This document shows positions 48,172 to 57,723 of a stretch of 64,000 bases of DNA, one piece after another. The position numbers and the translations under genes are program-made. Each line of letters opens with the position of its first letter. Within the stretch, counting starts at the first letter, position 1. Source of the DNA: Profundibacter amoris (lineage in GTDB: Bacteria > Pseudomonadota > Alphaproteobacteria > Rhodobacterales > Rhodobacteraceae); contig NZ_CP032125.1 in assembly GCF_003544895.1 (NCBI RefSeq), positions 634,001-698,000 of the forward strand, given 5' to 3'. The notes below the pieces were generated by a model that did no database searches, was not told where the DNA came from, and saw only the letters and a list, made by a program, of their open reading frames with translations.

Positions 48172-48786
48172 ATGAGTTTCACAGTGGCAATCGACGGGCC
48201 GGCGGCCTCGGGCAAGGGGACGATATCGCGTGCGGTGGCGGACCATTTCGGCTTTGCCCATCTGGATACGGGGTTGTTGTATCGGGCCGTTGGGCGCAAG
48301 GTTTTGGACGGGGTTGATCCGGTTCAGGCCGCAAAGGCATTACAGGCCGAAGATTTGCAAGGCGATGATTTGCGCACATCCAAAGTGGCGCAAGCGGCCA
48401 GCAAGGTGGCGGTGATCCCCGAGGTGCGGCAGGCGTTGCTGGATTTCCAGCGGGCCTTTGCGATGCGTAGCGGCGGCGCGGTGCTGGACGGGCGCGATAT
48501 TGGCACGGTGATTTGCCCCGGGGCGCAGGTGAAGCTGTTTGTCACGGCTTCTGATGCGGTGCGGGCAGAGCGGCGTTATCTGGAGCTGTCCACCAAGGGG
48601 CAGGATGTGACCCGCGACGGGGTGCTGGAAGATTTACGCGCCCGTGACAAACGGGATCGGGAGCGGGACGCGGCGCCGTTGGTGGCGGCGGAGGATGCGG
48701 TGGTTCTGGACACCAGCGAGATGTCGATTGACGAGGCTGTGGCCAAAGCGGTGGCGGTGATTGAAGCGCGTATTGCAGCGGGTTGA
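48172..48786 (+). CDS. cmk: Cytidylate kinase
   Basis: A 204-residue kinase that phosphorylates CMP and dCMP. The P-loop is [17 protein letters not shown], the CMP-binding segment [12 protein letters not shown], the [11 protein letters not shown] motif near residue 104, and [10 protein letters not shown] and [13 protein letters not shown] in the lid. cmk before rpsA is a widely conserved order; here a small extra gene stands between them. Confidence 0.96.
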   Translation: MSFTVAIDGPAASGKGTISRAVADHFGFAHLDTGLLYRAVGRKVLDGVDPVQAAKALQAEDLQGDDLRTSKVAQAASKVAVIPEVRQALLDFQRAFAMRSGGAVLDGRDIGTVICPGAQVKLFVTASDAVRAERRYLELSTKGQDVTRDGVLEDLRARDKRDRERDAAPLVAAEDAVVLDTSEMSIDEAVAKAVAVIEARIAAG

Positions 48787-48791
48787 GTGGT

Positions 48792-49145
48792 ATGGCAGTT
48801 GATACGGGAAGTGGTGAAATCATTGTCCATCGCGGTGGCGGTTTTGTGGACGGGGCGCGGGCTTATAAAATCGTTATCGACGGTATTGTTTCCGGTAAAA
48901 TTTCCAAAAAAGGCACGCTGCGGTTGAAGGTTCCGGCCGGCGGACACGAGGTGGTCGCGCGGGTGGACTGGTGTGGCTCACCCCCGGTTCGGTTGTCTTT
49001 GAAACCTGGCGAGGTGGTCGAACTGGGGGTCGTGAATGGATACGGGCTGTGGAAGATAGCGCTGGGCGCGATGTTCATTCTGCCGGGGATTTACATGTTT
49101 ACGGTCGGGGCCAACAGATACCTGAAACTGGGGGTGATCGGCTGA
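48792..49145 (+). CDS. Small membrane-anchored protein of unknown function
   Basis: A 117-residue protein. The first 80 residues look like a beta-sandwich (KIVIDGIVSGKISKKG, VPAGGHEVVARVDWCGSPPV), similar in style to PEGA-like or carbohydrate-binding folds; residues 88-108 form one membrane helix (KIALGAMFILPGIYMF). It lacks a signal peptide, so the N-terminal domain probably faces the cytoplasm. It starts 6 nt after cmk. Function not recognised. Confidence 0.65.
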   Translation: MAVDTGSGEIIVHRGGGFVDGARAYKIVIDGIVSGKISKKGTLRLKVPAGGHEVVARVDWCGSPPVRLSLKPGEVVELGVVNGYGLWKIALGAMFILPGIYMFTVGANRYLKLGVIG

Positions 49146-49391
49146 GGCGGTATTCGGCAGGCGAAACTTGCCGCCGCCCCTTGCGTTACAGGCGTTCCCG
49201 CCCTATATAGCGCGGGTCGAAGGGCCGTCAGAGCCATAGCACATGATACGAGCAGGGTCGGGATTAACCTCCGGCCCTTTAGTATTATGTGGTTTTGTGT
49301 TGGGGCATCCCGATTCGACCAACGTCAACCTGAAAGACCGGCGGAGCCAACCGCGCGGCCAGTAACATAAACGTAAGGAAACCGAGACCAC
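49146..49391 (+). promoter_or_regulatory. rpsA leader region
   Basis: A 246-nt leader. GGTC-GGGAT (49256-49264) can pair with ATCCC-GATTC-GACC (49307-49320) to give a bulged stem, and AAGGAAACC lies before the start. S1 of other bacteria represses its own mRNA by binding a structured leader; the same is possible here. Confidence 0.4.
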
Positions 49392-51077
49392 ATGGCTCAC
49401 TCAGCATCTATGGAGGACTTCGAAGCCCTCTTGAACGAAAGCTTCGAAATTGACACACCCAAAGAAGGGTCTGTCGTAAAAGGCAAAGTTATCGCAATCG
49501 AAAGCGGTCAGGCCATCATCGACGTAGGCTATAAAATGGAAGGCCGCGTCGACATCAAAGAATTCGCAAATCCCGGTGAAGAACCCGAAATCGCCGTTGG
49601 CGACGAAGTAGAAGTATTTCTGCGTCAGGTCGAGAACTCCAAGGGCGAGGCTGTTCTCAGCCACGAAATGGCCCGTCGCGAGGCCGCCTGGGATCGTCTG
49701 GAAAAAGCATACGCTGACGAAGAACGCGTTGACGGTGCCATCTTTGGCCGCGTCAAAGGCGGCTTTACGGTTGATCTGGGCGGCGCTGTTGCGTTCCTGC
49801 CAGGATCGCAAGTCGACGTGCGCCCCGTGCGTGATGCCGGTCCGCTGATGGGTCTGAAGCAGCCGTTCCAGATTTTGAAAATGGACCGTCGTCGTGGCAA
49901 CATCGTTGTATCGCGTCGTGCTATCCTTGAAGAATCCCGTGCCGAACAGCGCGCCGAGGTTATCGGCAAACTGGCCGAAGGGGATACCATCGAAGGTGTG
50001 GTCAAGAACATCACCGAATACGGTGCCTTTGTTGATCTGGGCGGTGTTGACGGGCTGTTGCACGTTACCGACATGGCATGGCGTCGTGTGAACCACCCGT
50101 CCGAGATCCTGACAATCGGCGAAACAATCACCGTTCAGGTTATCAAGATCAACAAGGAAACCCACCGCATCAGCCTTGGCCTGAAACAGCTGCAGGATGA
50201 TCCCTGGTCGCTGGTCGAAGGCAAATTCCCGCTGGAATCTGTGCACACTGGCCGTGTGACCAACATCACCGACTATGGCGCATTCGTCGAACTGGAGCCG
50301 GGTGTCGAAGGTTTGGTTCACGTTTCCGAAATGTCCTGGACCAAGAAAAACGTCCACCCGGGCAAGATCGTTTCCACCTCGCAAGAAGTCGAAGTCATGG
50401 TTCTGGAAATCGACAGCGCCAAGCGCCGCGTTTCCCTTGGCCTGAAACAGACCCAGCGCAATCCGTGGGAAGTGTTTGCAGAAACACACCCTGCCGGCAC
50501 CGAAGTCGAGGGCGAAGTCAAGAACATCACCGAATTCGGTCTGTTCATTGGTCTGGACGGCGACATCGACGGCATGGTCCACCTGTCGGATCTGACATGG
50601 GAAGGCCGTGGCGAAGACGTGATTGGCGACTACCACAAAAACGACGTGGTCAAAGCGGTTGTCACCGAAGTTGATGTTGAAAAAGAACGCATTTCCCTGT
50701 CGATCAAGGCCCTGGACGGTGATCCGTTCGAAGGTGCGACCGATGGAGTGAAGCGCGGTTCGATCATCACTGTCGAAGTAACCTCGATCGAGGATGGCGG
50801 CATCGAAGTGACATATGAAGGCATGAAATCCTTCATCCGCCGTTCTGACCTGTCACGCGATCGTGCGGAACAGCGCCCCGAGCGCTTCCAGGTTGGCGAC
50901 AAGATCGACGTTCGCGTCACCAATATCGACGCAAAAACCCGCCGTTTGGGTCTGTCGATCAAAGCCCGCGAGATCGCCGAAGAGAAAGAGGCCGTGGCAC
51001 AATACGGTTCCTCCGATTCAGGCGCATCACTGGGTGACATTCTGGGCGCAGCCCTGAAGGGTGACGAAGAAAAATAA
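49392..51077 (+). CDS. rpsA: 30S ribosomal protein S1
   Basis: A 561-residue protein with six S1 RNA-binding domains in sequence, about 30-95, 110-175, 195-265, 280-350, 365-440 and 455-525. Typical S1 cores are NITEYGAFVDLGGVDGLLHV, NITDYGAFVELEPGVEGLVH and NITEFGLFIGLDGDIDGMVH. It helps mRNA binding to the 30S subunit. The C-terminus is acidic (LGAALKGDEEK). A strong terminator follows. Confidence 0.98.
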   Translation: MAHSASMEDFEALLNESFEIDTPKEGSVVKGKVIAIESGQAIIDVGYKMEGRVDIKEFANPGEEPEIAVGDEVEVFLRQVENSKGEAVLSHEMARREAAWDRLEKAYADEERVDGAIFGRVKGGFTVDLGGAVAFLPGSQVDVRPVRDAGPLMGLKQPFQILKMDRRRGNIVVSRRAILEESRAEQRAEVIGKLAEGDTIEGVVKNITEYGAFVDLGGVDGLLHVTDMAWRRVNHPSEILTIGETITVQVIKINKETHRISLGLKQLQDDPWSLVEGKFPLESVHTGRVTNITDYGAFVELEPGVEGLVHVSEMSWTKKNVHPGKIVSTSQEVEVMVLEIDSAKRRVSLGLKQTQRNPWEVFAETHPAGTEVEGEVKNITEFGLFIGLDGDIDGMVHLSDLTWEGRGEDVIGDYHKNDVVKAVVTEVDVEKERISLSIKALDGDPFEGATDGVKRGSIITVEVTSIEDGGIEVTYEGMKSFIRRSDLSRDRAEQRPERFQVGDKIDVRVTNIDAKTRRLGLSIKAREIAEEKEAVAQYGSSDSGASLGDILGAALKGDEEK

Positions 51078-51101
51078 ACCCGCTACGGGTAACAAGATTT
51101 G

Positions 51102-51134
51102 GGCGGCCCTGTGTGATGCAGGGCCGCCTTTTTT
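51102..51134 (+). terminator. Rho-independent terminator of rpsA
   Basis: GGCGGCCCTG pairs perfectly with CAGGGCCGCC around a 7-nt loop, followed by TTTTTT. The remaining 244 nt to ihfB hold its promoter and no other gene that I can see. Confidence 0.93.
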
Positions 51135-51378
51135 GTGCGAATCGGCAGTTGCTTGCAAATGGCGGCGGGCGCCGTAATGCGGGTGGCAAACCCGAAAAAG
51201 GGCCTTCCGCGACGTAATATCGCTCTAAATCAGCGCATTAGCCTGATATTTTCTTCTGATTGGCGCTGCTATTTGTTTCTCAAATGAAAAATTTCCGCTT
51301 ATAGTCGGTGGGATAGTCGCGCATCAGCTGCCTTTGCAAAGCTATCTGCAAAAACTTTATTCTCGGGGGACGGAACGG

Positions 51379-51660
51379 ATGATCAGATCAGAGTTGGTTC
51401 AGAAAATTGCGGATGAAAATCCACATCTTTATCAACGGGACGTCGAACGCATCGTCAACACCATCTTCGAAGAAATAATCGACGCGATGGCTGCGGGAAA
51501 CCGTGTTGAACTGCGTGGTTTCGGTGCCTTCTCGGTGAAAAAGCGCGACGCGCGGATCGGTCGCAATCCACGCACCGGCGAATCCGTTAAGGTCGAGGAA
51601 AAACATGTGCCGTTCTTCAAGACCGGCAAACTGTTGCGGGACCGTCTGAACGGTAAATAA
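51379..51660 (+). CDS. ihfB: Integration host factor subunit beta
   Basis: A 93-residue DNA-bending protein of the HU/IHF family. The DNA-binding arm is [14 protein letters not shown] with [12 protein letters not shown] at the C-terminus; the N-terminus [11 protein letters not shown] and [12 protein letters not shown] are IHF-beta-like. ATG 51379 matches the family start; an upstream frame from 51334 adds non-conserved residues. It begins ihfB-lapA-trpF-trpB. Confidence 0.95.
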   Translation: MIRSELVQKIADENPHLYQRDVERIVNTIFEEIIDAMAAGNRVELRGFGAFSVKKRDARIGRNPRTGESVKVEEKHVPFFKTGKLLRDRLNGK

Positions 51661-51675
51661 TCGGGGTTCATTCCC

Positions 51676-52026
51676 ATGCGTTACATTCGATATGCTTTTA
51701 TTCTGACCCTTGCGGTCTGTTTGCTGACGATTGCGATGGCCAATCGCGGTTCGGTCACGCTGCACCTGCTGCCCGAAGAGCTGGCAGGGTTCGCCCTGTT
51801 GCCCAATACGCTGGAATTGCCGCTGTTCGTGGTGATTTTCGGCGGGATCATTGCCGGTTTGCTGATCGGTTTCATCTGGGAATGGTTCCGCGAATACAGA
51901 ATCCGCGCCGAGGCCATGCGTGCACAGCGGACCGTGAAAAAGCTGGAACGCGAAGTGGGGCGTTTGAAGGGTGACAAAGCCGACGACAAGGACGAAATCC
52001 TTGCCCTGCTTGAGAAGAGCGCCTGA
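51676..52026 (+). CDS. LapA-domain membrane protein
   Basis: A 116-residue protein with two membrane helices (about residues 4-22 and 47-70) followed by a charged coiled-coil-like tail (MRAQRTVKKLEREVGRLKG). It belongs to the LapA/DUF1049 family. In Escherichia coli LapA works with LapB in controlling lipopolysaccharide synthesis; LapB is not nearby here. It starts 15 nt after ihfB. Confidence 0.85.
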   Translation: MRYIRYAFILTLAVCLLTIAMANRGSVTLHLLPEELAGFALLPNTLELPLFVVIFGGIIAGLLIGFIWEWFREYRIRAEAMRAQRTVKKLEREVGRLKGDKADDKDEILALLEKSA

Positions 52027-52044
52027 ACAGGCTAAAGCCCCTTT

Positions 52045-52698
52045 ATGGCAAATGAAACCAAAGTCAAAATCTGCGGGTTAGGCACGCCGCACCATGTTGC
52101 TGCGGCTGTCGCTGCGGGGGCGGGGTATCTGGGATTTGTGTTTTTCCCGAAATCGCCGCGTAATATCAGCATTGCGCAGGCCCGCGATCTGGCGGTGGAT
52201 GTGCCAATCGGCGTGGCCAAGGTGGCGCTGGTGGTGAATGCCGATAATGCCACGCTGGATGCCATTCTGGAGGCTGTGCCGCTGGACATGTTGCAGTTGC
52301 ACGGATCGGAGACTGTCGAAAGGGTGGCCGAGGTAAAGCAACGCTACGGGTTGCCGGTGATGAAGGCCGTAGGGGTTGCCGATGAAAGTGATCTGGCGGC
52401 GCTGGATGAATACGGGCTGGTGGCCGATCAGTTGCTGGTGGATGCAAAGCCGCCCAAGGGCGCGGATTTGCCCGGCGGTAACGGCTTGGCGTTTGACTGG
52501 CGTTTAATTGCCAACCGGCGCTGGTTTGCGCCGTGGATGCTGGCCGGCGGATTGACCGCCGCCAATGTGGCCGAGGCGGTGCGCCTGACGGGTGCGCGGC
52601 AGGTGGATGTTTCCTCGGGCGTGGAAAACGCGCCGGGGGTAAAGGATGAAGAATTGATCGCAGGCTTTATCAGGGCCGCGCAGGGAGAAGCAGGATGA
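52045..52698 (+). CDS. trpF: Phosphoribosylanthranilate isomerase
   Basis: A 217-residue TIM-barrel enzyme of tryptophan synthesis. Hallmarks are [19 protein letters not shown] at the N-terminus (catalytic Cys), [24 protein letters not shown] and the phosphate-binding end [12 protein letters not shown] with [15 protein letters not shown]. The catalytic Asp is in LVDAKPPKG. The stop overlaps the trpB start by 4 nt. Confidence 0.96.
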   Translation: MANETKVKICGLGTPHHVAAAVAAGAGYLGFVFFPKSPRNISIAQARDLAVDVPIGVAKVALVVNADNATLDAILEAVPLDMLQLHGSETVERVAEVKQRYGLPVMKAVGVADESDLAALDEYGLVADQLLVDAKPPKGADLPGGNGLAFDWRLIANRRWFAPWMLAGGLTAANVAEAVRLTGARQVDVSSGVENAPGVKDEELIAGFIRAAQGEAG

Positions 52699-53924
52699 CC
52701 GACCGGATTAACAGCTATAAAACAGGCCCCGACGAAAACGGCCGCTTTGGTAATTTCGGCGGGCGGTTTGTGTCCGAAACCCTGATGCCGCTGATCCTGT
52801 CGCTGGAAGAACAATACGAACGCGCCAAGACGGACGAAAGTTTCTGGGCCGAGATGAATGATCTGTGGACCCATTACGTTGGTCGCCCCAGCCCATTGTA
52901 TTTTGCCGAACGGCTGACCGAACATCTGGGCGGGGCAAAAATTTATCTGAAGCGGGATGAATTGAACCACACTGGCGCGCACAAGATCAACAATGTGCTG
53001 GGCCAGATCATTCTGGCACGCCGCATGGGCAAAACCCGTATCATCGCCGAAACCGGCGCGGGACAGCACGGGGTGGCAACGGCCACGGTTTGCGCAAAAT
53101 TCGGGTTGAAGTGCGTTATTTATATGGGCGCGCATGATGTAGAGCGCCAATCCCCCAATGTGTTCCGGATGAAGCTGCTGGGGGCCGAGGTTGTGGCCGT
53201 GACCTCGGGTCGTGGCACGCTGAAGGATGCAATGAATGACGCGATGCGCGACTGGGTGACCAATGTGGACGATACATTCTATTGCATCGGCACAGTGGCC
53301 GGCCCGCACCCCTATCCGGCGATGGTGCGTGATTTTCAGGCGATCATCGGCAAGGAGGCCAAAGAACAGATGCAAGCCGCCGAGGGGCGTCTGCCCGATA
53401 CTTTGATTGCGGCCATCGGTGGTGGCTCGAATGCAATGGGGCTGTTTTTTCCGTTTCTGGATGACGAAAGCGTCAACATCATCGGGGTCGAGGCCGGCGG
53501 CAAGGGCGTGAACGCCAAGATGGAGCATTGCGCATCCTTGACCGGCGGTCGTCCTGGGGTGCTGCATGGCAACCGCACCTATCTGTTGCAGGACGATGAC
53601 GGGCAGATTCTGGAAGGGTTCTCGATTTCGGCCGGACTGGATTACCCCGGTATCGGCCCCGAACACAGCTGGCTGCATGATATTGGTCGTGCGCAATATG
53701 TGTCGATCACCGATGTCGAAGCGCTGGAGGCGTTCCAGTTGAGTTGCCAGCTGGAAGGCATTATTCCGGCGCTGGAGCCCAGTCACGCGCTGGCTCATGT
53801 GATGAAAATTGCACCCGATTTACCCAAGGATCACCTGATCTGCATGAACATGTGTGGCCGTGGCGACAAGGATATTTTCACCGTGGCCAAGGCGCTGGGT
53901 GTGGATATGGATACGGGGGCGTAG
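52695..53924 (+). CDS. trpB: Tryptophan synthase beta chain
   Basis: A 409-residue PLP enzyme that joins indole and serine. The PLP lysine is in [15 protein letters not shown] near residue 95; [11 protein letters not shown] is the phosphate loop; [14 protein letters not shown] is at the C-terminus. No trpA gene follows in the window; in this group trpA is commonly elsewhere. Confidence 0.98.
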   Translation: MTDRINSYKTGPDENGRFGNFGGRFVSETLMPLILSLEEQYERAKTDESFWAEMNDLWTHYVGRPSPLYFAERLTEHLGGAKIYLKRDELNHTGAHKINNVLGQIILARRMGKTRIIAETGAGQHGVATATVCAKFGLKCVIYMGAHDVERQSPNVFRMKLLGAEVVAVTSGRGTLKDAMNDAMRDWVTNVDDTFYCIGTVAGPHPYPAMVRDFQAIIGKEAKEQMQAAEGRLPDTLIAAIGGGSNAMGLFFPFLDDESVNIIGVEAGGKGVNAKMEHCASLTGGRPGVLHGNRTYLLQDDDGQILEGFSISAGLDYPGIGPEHSWLHDIGRAQYVSITDVEALEAFQLSCQLEGIIPALEPSHALAHVMKIAPDLPKDHLICMNMCGRGDKDIFTVAKALGVDMDTGA

Positions 53925-54112
53925 GCACCACATAACGGGCTAAACTTTGGTTTACTCCGTGAAAGAACGGTCTGTATAAACCCGCGGTCAATACTTATTG
54001 TGCCGTTTAGGCCTATATACCAAGGTAGAGAAAGGATACGGGGGTATGCCTTTCGTGATATGCCCTTTGGAGGGGGCATCCTTAAAACGGCGTAGGGTGA
54101 AGAGGTTTCAAA

Positions 54113-54556
54113 ATGTTGAAACGGATCATATTTATTCTTGTTCTTGCCATGGCCTTGCCTATGGCCCAGCAGGTTTTGGCCAATCCGATTGCAGATAGCG
54201 CTGTGTCACAGTTACGCAAACAGGGGTACAATGATATTCAGGTCAAGCGAACACTGCTGGGACGGATTCGGATTACTGCCACCAACGAGACCTATACACG
54301 AGAACTGGTTATCCACCCGATCACCGGAGAAATCATGCGGGATAGATGGTCGACAAATGCCCAATCCGCAAATACGCCTGATCCGATTGCAATCAATCCA
54401 GAAGGCAACGGTGGTGACGGCGACAGTGATGGCGACGGTGATGGCGACGGTGATGGTGACGGCGGTGATGGCGAAGGCGGTGACGGTGATGGTGATGGTG
54501 ACGGCGGTGATAGTGACGGCGGTGAAGGCGGCGATGGCGAAAGCGATCATGACTAA
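54113..54556 (+). CDS. Secreted PepSY-like protein with acidic Asp-Gly repeats
   Basis: A 147-residue exported protein. The signal peptide is residues 1-23 (ending VLA). Residues 30-80 resemble a short PepSY-like domain (VSQLRKQGYNDIQVKRTLLG, then ELVIHPITGEIMRD). Residues 98-147 are a Gly/Asp-rich tail built from GDGD and GDGG units with a few Glu and Ser, likely highly acidic and able to bind calcium. AGAGG lies 7 nt upstream. It stands just before a membrane LuxR-type regulator, 32 nt away. Confidence 0.75.
   Translation: MLKRIIFILVLAMALPMAQQVLANPIADSAVSQLRKQGYNDIQVKRTLLGRIRITATNETYTRELVIHPITGEIMRDRWSTNAQSANTPDPIAINPEGNGGDGDSDGDGDGDGDGDGGDGEGGDGDGDGDGGDSDGGEGGDGESDHD
54411..54540 (+). repeat. 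Hexanucleotide-like coding repeat GGTGAT/GGCGAC
   Basis: An imperfect 6-nt repeat (GGTGAY, GGCGAY) repeated about 20 times encodes the Asp-Gly tail. The third codon positions vary between C and T, so slippage is likely an occasional rather than frequent event. Confidence 0.85.
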
Positions 54557-54588
54557 TAGCAGCAATTGCTTGAAAAGGAATATTTTGC

Positions 54589-55083
54589 GTGTCGGATAAG
54601 AATCTCATCCTGATTGCCCTGATCATTCAGGTTGTTTGTTCCGTGTTTTTCATTACCGATATGGCCTCGACTGTCTTTGGTCTGTCCCTGATGCCAACCA
54701 GTTGGATGCTGTACGAGTTGATGGAGATCTCGGCCGCTTTGGGGCTGGTCATCGGTTCAATCGTCAGTGCGATCGCCCTGCGTCGTGCCTCCAAACGTCG
54801 GCAGCGGCTGGAAACACAGCTAAAGGCGGCGTCCGGTGCATTTATGGAAATGCTGAATGAAAAGCTGGCCGAATGGGGGCTGACACCGGCCGAGCAGGAC
54901 GTGGCGTTGTTTGCCATAAAAGGGTTTTCCACCCGCGAGATTTCGGAAATGCGCAATACGTCCGAAGGGACGATCAAGGCCCAGACCAATGCGATTTACC
55001 GCAAGGCGGGCGTCAGCGGGCGGCCACAGTTGTTAAGCCTGTTTATTGACGATCTGATGGGGGATGCGCTGATTGCTGAATAG
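54589..55083 (+). CDS. Membrane-anchored LuxR-type transcriptional regulator
   Basis: A 164-residue protein. Two membrane helices (about residues 6-24 and 45-64) are followed by a short linker and a C-terminal LuxR helix-turn-helix (WGLTPAEQDVALFAIKGFST, then GTIKAQTNAIYRKAGVSGRP). It has no receiver, autoinducer or PAS domain. The start is GTG at 54589 with AAAAGGAA 8 nt upstream. Membrane LuxR proteins are known in Roseobacters but their signals are mostly unknown. The PepSY/Asp-Gly protein upstream could be its partner. Confidence 0.82.
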   Translation: MSDKNLILIALIIQVVCSVFFITDMASTVFGLSLMPTSWMLYELMEISAALGLVIGSIVSAIALRRASKRRQRLETQLKAASGAFMEMLNEKLAEWGLTPAEQDVALFAIKGFSTREISEMRNTSEGTIKAQTNAIYRKAGVSGRPQLLSLFIDDLMGDALIAE

Positions 55084-55119
55084 GGCGCTTTGCCCCGCTG
55101 CCAGTATCCCCGTTTATAT

Positions 55120-55503
55120 TCAATTCAGGCGTTCCCGAAAATCATGCTTTTCAAGCAGCTCCAGCGGGACAATCTCCAGCGCCCGTTTGTGCGTCGCCGA
55201 CAGGTTGACCTTGGGGGCGCAATCTTCATCAACAGCCTGCAAAAATCGGCTGGCGCAGAGGCACCATTGATCACCGGCCTTCAGACCCTTGAAATTGAAT
55301 TCCGGGCGGGGTGTGGATAAATCGTTTCCCAGATATTTGGAAAAGGCCAAAAATTCATCCGTCATGATGACACAGACCGTATGGCTGCCTTTGTCCTGAT
55401 TGCAGGTATTGCAGGCCCCGTCCCGAAAGAAACCTGTTAACGGGTCCAGCGAGCAGGGGGCAAGGGTTTTGCCATAGACATTCACAGAGGGGTGCTTTTC
55501 CAT
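55120..55503 (-). CDS. DUF2237-family protein
   Basis: A 127-residue protein of the DUF2237 family. Conserved segments are NVYGKTLAPCSLDPLTGFFR, DKGSHTVCVIMTDEFLAFSK, GNDLSTPRPEFNFKGLK and DQWCLCASRF. The fixed cysteines could bind a metal. Function unknown. It is convergent with the LuxR gene. The 158 nt to the tRNA gene hold nothing visible. Confidence 0.9.
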   Translation of the reverse strand: MEKHPSVNVYGKTLAPCSLDPLTGFFRDGACNTCNQDKGSHTVCVIMTDEFLAFSKYLGNDLSTPRPEFNFKGLKAGDQWCLCASRFLQAVDEDCAPKVNLSATHKRALEIVPLELLEKHDFRERLN

Positions 55504-55661
55504 TTCCGGCTCCAGTATTCGGGTTCAATCCATGTATAACCTAAAACCATCCTCAATTCTGCCCTGAATTCGCGTCCCCCGCCGGTAAGAGCGGATTTGC
55601 AGTTGCCCGCGATAGCCGCTTGACCATACCCTGCCAATCCAATAGTAATCGCCACCTGTAA

Positions 55662-55735
55662 GCGGGCGTTGTGTAGTGGTAAGACCTTAGCCTTCCAAGC
55701 TAATGACGCGGGTTCGATTCCCGCCGCCCGCTCCA
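55662..55735 (+). tRNA. tRNA-Gly, anticodon UCC
   Basis: A 74-nt cloverleaf with encoded CCA. The acceptor stem GCGGGCG pairs with CGCCCGC, the anticodon stem TTAGC/GCTAA encloses CTTCCAA with anticodon TCC, and the T-arm GCGGG-TTCGATT-CCCGC is complete. It reads GGA glycine codons. Confidence 0.96.
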
Positions 55736-55835
55736 GACAATCCGGTATCAACCACCTGTGACGATCCACCACTTGTTCCGCACGCGTCAAAGCCTTATGA
55801 CGCAATCCTGAACATGCGAATAAGGACGGATTAAT

Positions 55836-57629
55836 ATGGCACGCGGTACGACTCCTGACATGGATAAACGCGAGAAATCCAAAAAGGTCAGTGCGCTGTC
55901 CGGTTTGGTCCCGTTCCTGCGCCCCTACAAGCTGATGGTGGTTCTGTCCGGTATTGCCTTGGTGTTCACCGCGACAATTTCGCTGATTCTGCCAATGGCC
56001 GTGCGCCGCGTGGTCGACGGGTTCAGCGAAGACAATACCGCCCTGCTGGATCAGTATTTCGGCGCCGCACTGGCGATTGCTGCCGCATTGGCTGTTGGCA
56101 CAGGCTTGCGGTATTATCTGGTGACACGTCTTGGCGAACGGGTGGTTGCGGATATGCGCAAGGCGGTGTTTGACCGTGTGATCACCCTTAGCCCCGCATT
56201 TTATGAACGCATCATGACCGGTGAAATCCTGTCGCGGATCACCACGGATACCACGGTGATCCAATCTGTAATCGGCTCTTCCGTTTCGGTTGCCCTGCGC
56301 AATGTGCTGCTGTTGTTCGGTGGCATGGCACTGATGCTGTATACCAGTGCAAAATTGACCGGTCTGGTATTGCTGATCGTGCCCGCCGTGATCATCCCCA
56401 TAATCGTTCTGGGGCGCCGTCTGCGTAAACTAAGCCGCGAAAATCAGGACTGGATTGCCGCCAGTTCCGGTTCGGCCTCGGAATCCTTGGGCGCGGTGCA
56501 AACCGTTCAGGCCTTTACACAGGAAAAGGCCACGGCGGGCGGGTTTGATGATGTCACCGAAAAAGCCTTTACCGCTGCCAGCCGCCGGATCGGCACCCGT
56601 GCGGTTATGACCATGATCGTGATCTTCCTGATCTTTAGCGGGGTTGTAGGGGTGTTGTGGATTGGTGCACGCGATGTGCAATCCGAAGTAATGACGCCGG
56701 GCCAGTTGGTGCAATTCCTGATCTACGCGATTCTGGTTGCAGGTGCCGTCGGGGCCTTGTCGGAAATCTGGGGTGAATTGCAGCGCGCTGCAGGTGCCAC
56801 CGAGCGGTTGATCGAGCTGCTGGAAACCGAGGATACAGTCAAGGATCCGGCCCGGCCCGTTCCTTTGCCAAGCCCCGCCAAGGGCGCAATCATCTTCGAG
56901 GATGTCAGCTTTTATTATCCGGCCCGGCCTGAACATGCCGCCCTGAACGGGATTTCGGTCGATATCAAAGCCGGTGAAACCGTGGCGCTGGTTGGGCCAT
57001 CCGGTGCGGGCAAGTCAACCATCATCCAATTGCTGCTGCGGTTCTATGATCCGAAAACCGGCCGCATCACGATTGACGGTGTGAACCTGCGCGATATGGC
57101 GCGCGGTGATTTCCGGCAGGCGATTGCACTGGTGCCGCAAGATCCGGTGATCTTTGCCACATCCGCGCGTGAAAACATTCGCTTTGGCCGCCCTGGTGCG
57201 ACCGACGCCGAAGTGGAAGAGGCCGCCAAGGCCGCCGCTGCGCATGACTTCCTGACCGCATTGCCGGAAGGGTATGAAACCTATGTCGGCGAACGCGGTG
57301 TGATGCTGTCCGGCGGGCAAAAGCAGCGTATCGCCATCGCGCGGGCCATTTTGCGTGACGCGCCTATTCTACTGCTGGACGAGGCAACCTCGGCGCTGGA
57401 TGCGGAATCCGAACGCGCGGTGCAACAGGCAGTCGAACGCATGGCTGCAGACCGCACAACATTGATTGTGGCGCACCGTTTGGCGACGGTGAAAAAGGCC
57501 GATCGCATTCTGGTATTCGAAAACGGGCAGATCGTGGCCGAGGGTAGCCATAAGGATCTGGTCACCCAAGGCGGGCTGTATGCACGGCTGGCGAAACTGC
57601 AATTCACCGATGGAATCGCAGCCGAATAG
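55836..57629 (+). CDS. ABC exporter, fused membrane and ATPase domains (MsbA-like)
   Basis: A 597-residue half-transporter. Six membrane helices fill about residues 25-320; the nucleotide-binding domain has Walker A GPSGAGKSTIIQLLL near residue 387, the Q-loop in ALVPQDPVIF, signature LSGGQKQRIAIARA near residue 490, Walker B ILLLDEATSALD, and H-loop VAHRLATV. It works as a dimer, probably in lipid or drug export, although the substrate is unknown. The N-terminus PDMDKREKSKKVSALSGLVP is polar, without a signal peptide. Confidence 0.92.
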   Translation: MARGTTPDMDKREKSKKVSALSGLVPFLRPYKLMVVLSGIALVFTATISLILPMAVRRVVDGFSEDNTALLDQYFGAALAIAAALAVGTGLRYYLVTRLGERVVADMRKAVFDRVITLSPAFYERIMTGEILSRITTDTTVIQSVIGSSVSVALRNVLLLFGGMALMLYTSAKLTGLVLLIVPAVIIPIIVLGRRLRKLSRENQDWIAASSGSASESLGAVQTVQAFTQEKATAGGFDDVTEKAFTAASRRIGTRAVMTMIVIFLIFSGVVGVLWIGARDVQSEVMTPGQLVQFLIYAILVAGAVGALSEIWGELQRAAGATERLIELLETEDTVKDPARPVPLPSPAKGAIIFEDVSFYYPARPEHAALNGISVDIKAGETVALVGPSGAGKSTIIQLLLRFYDPKTGRITIDGVNLRDMARGDFRQAIALVPQDPVIFATSARENIRFGRPGATDAEVEEAAKAAAAHDFLTALPEGYETYVGERGVMLSGGQKQRIAIARAILRDAPILLLDEATSALDAESERAVQQAVERMAADRTTLIVAHRLATVKKADRILVFENGQIVAEGSHKDLVTQGGLYARLAKLQFTDGIAAE

Positions 57630-57723
57630 GGTTTTTCCGCTGCGTAGCCCTTGCGTGTTGCGCTGTTTACACCCATTTTCCCCTGTAACAAGTTCTGCAC
57701 AACGCAGACATAGGGAGGAATGA

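Noticed and set aside
52428-53798. 456-codon open frame on the minus strand opposite trpF and trpB
   Set aside because: It overlaps two clearly conserved genes and its product shows no recognisable motif.
54411-54540. Repeat array as a possible CRISPR
   Set aside because: The units are 6 nt long, in frame, and without spacers, so they are a coding repeat.
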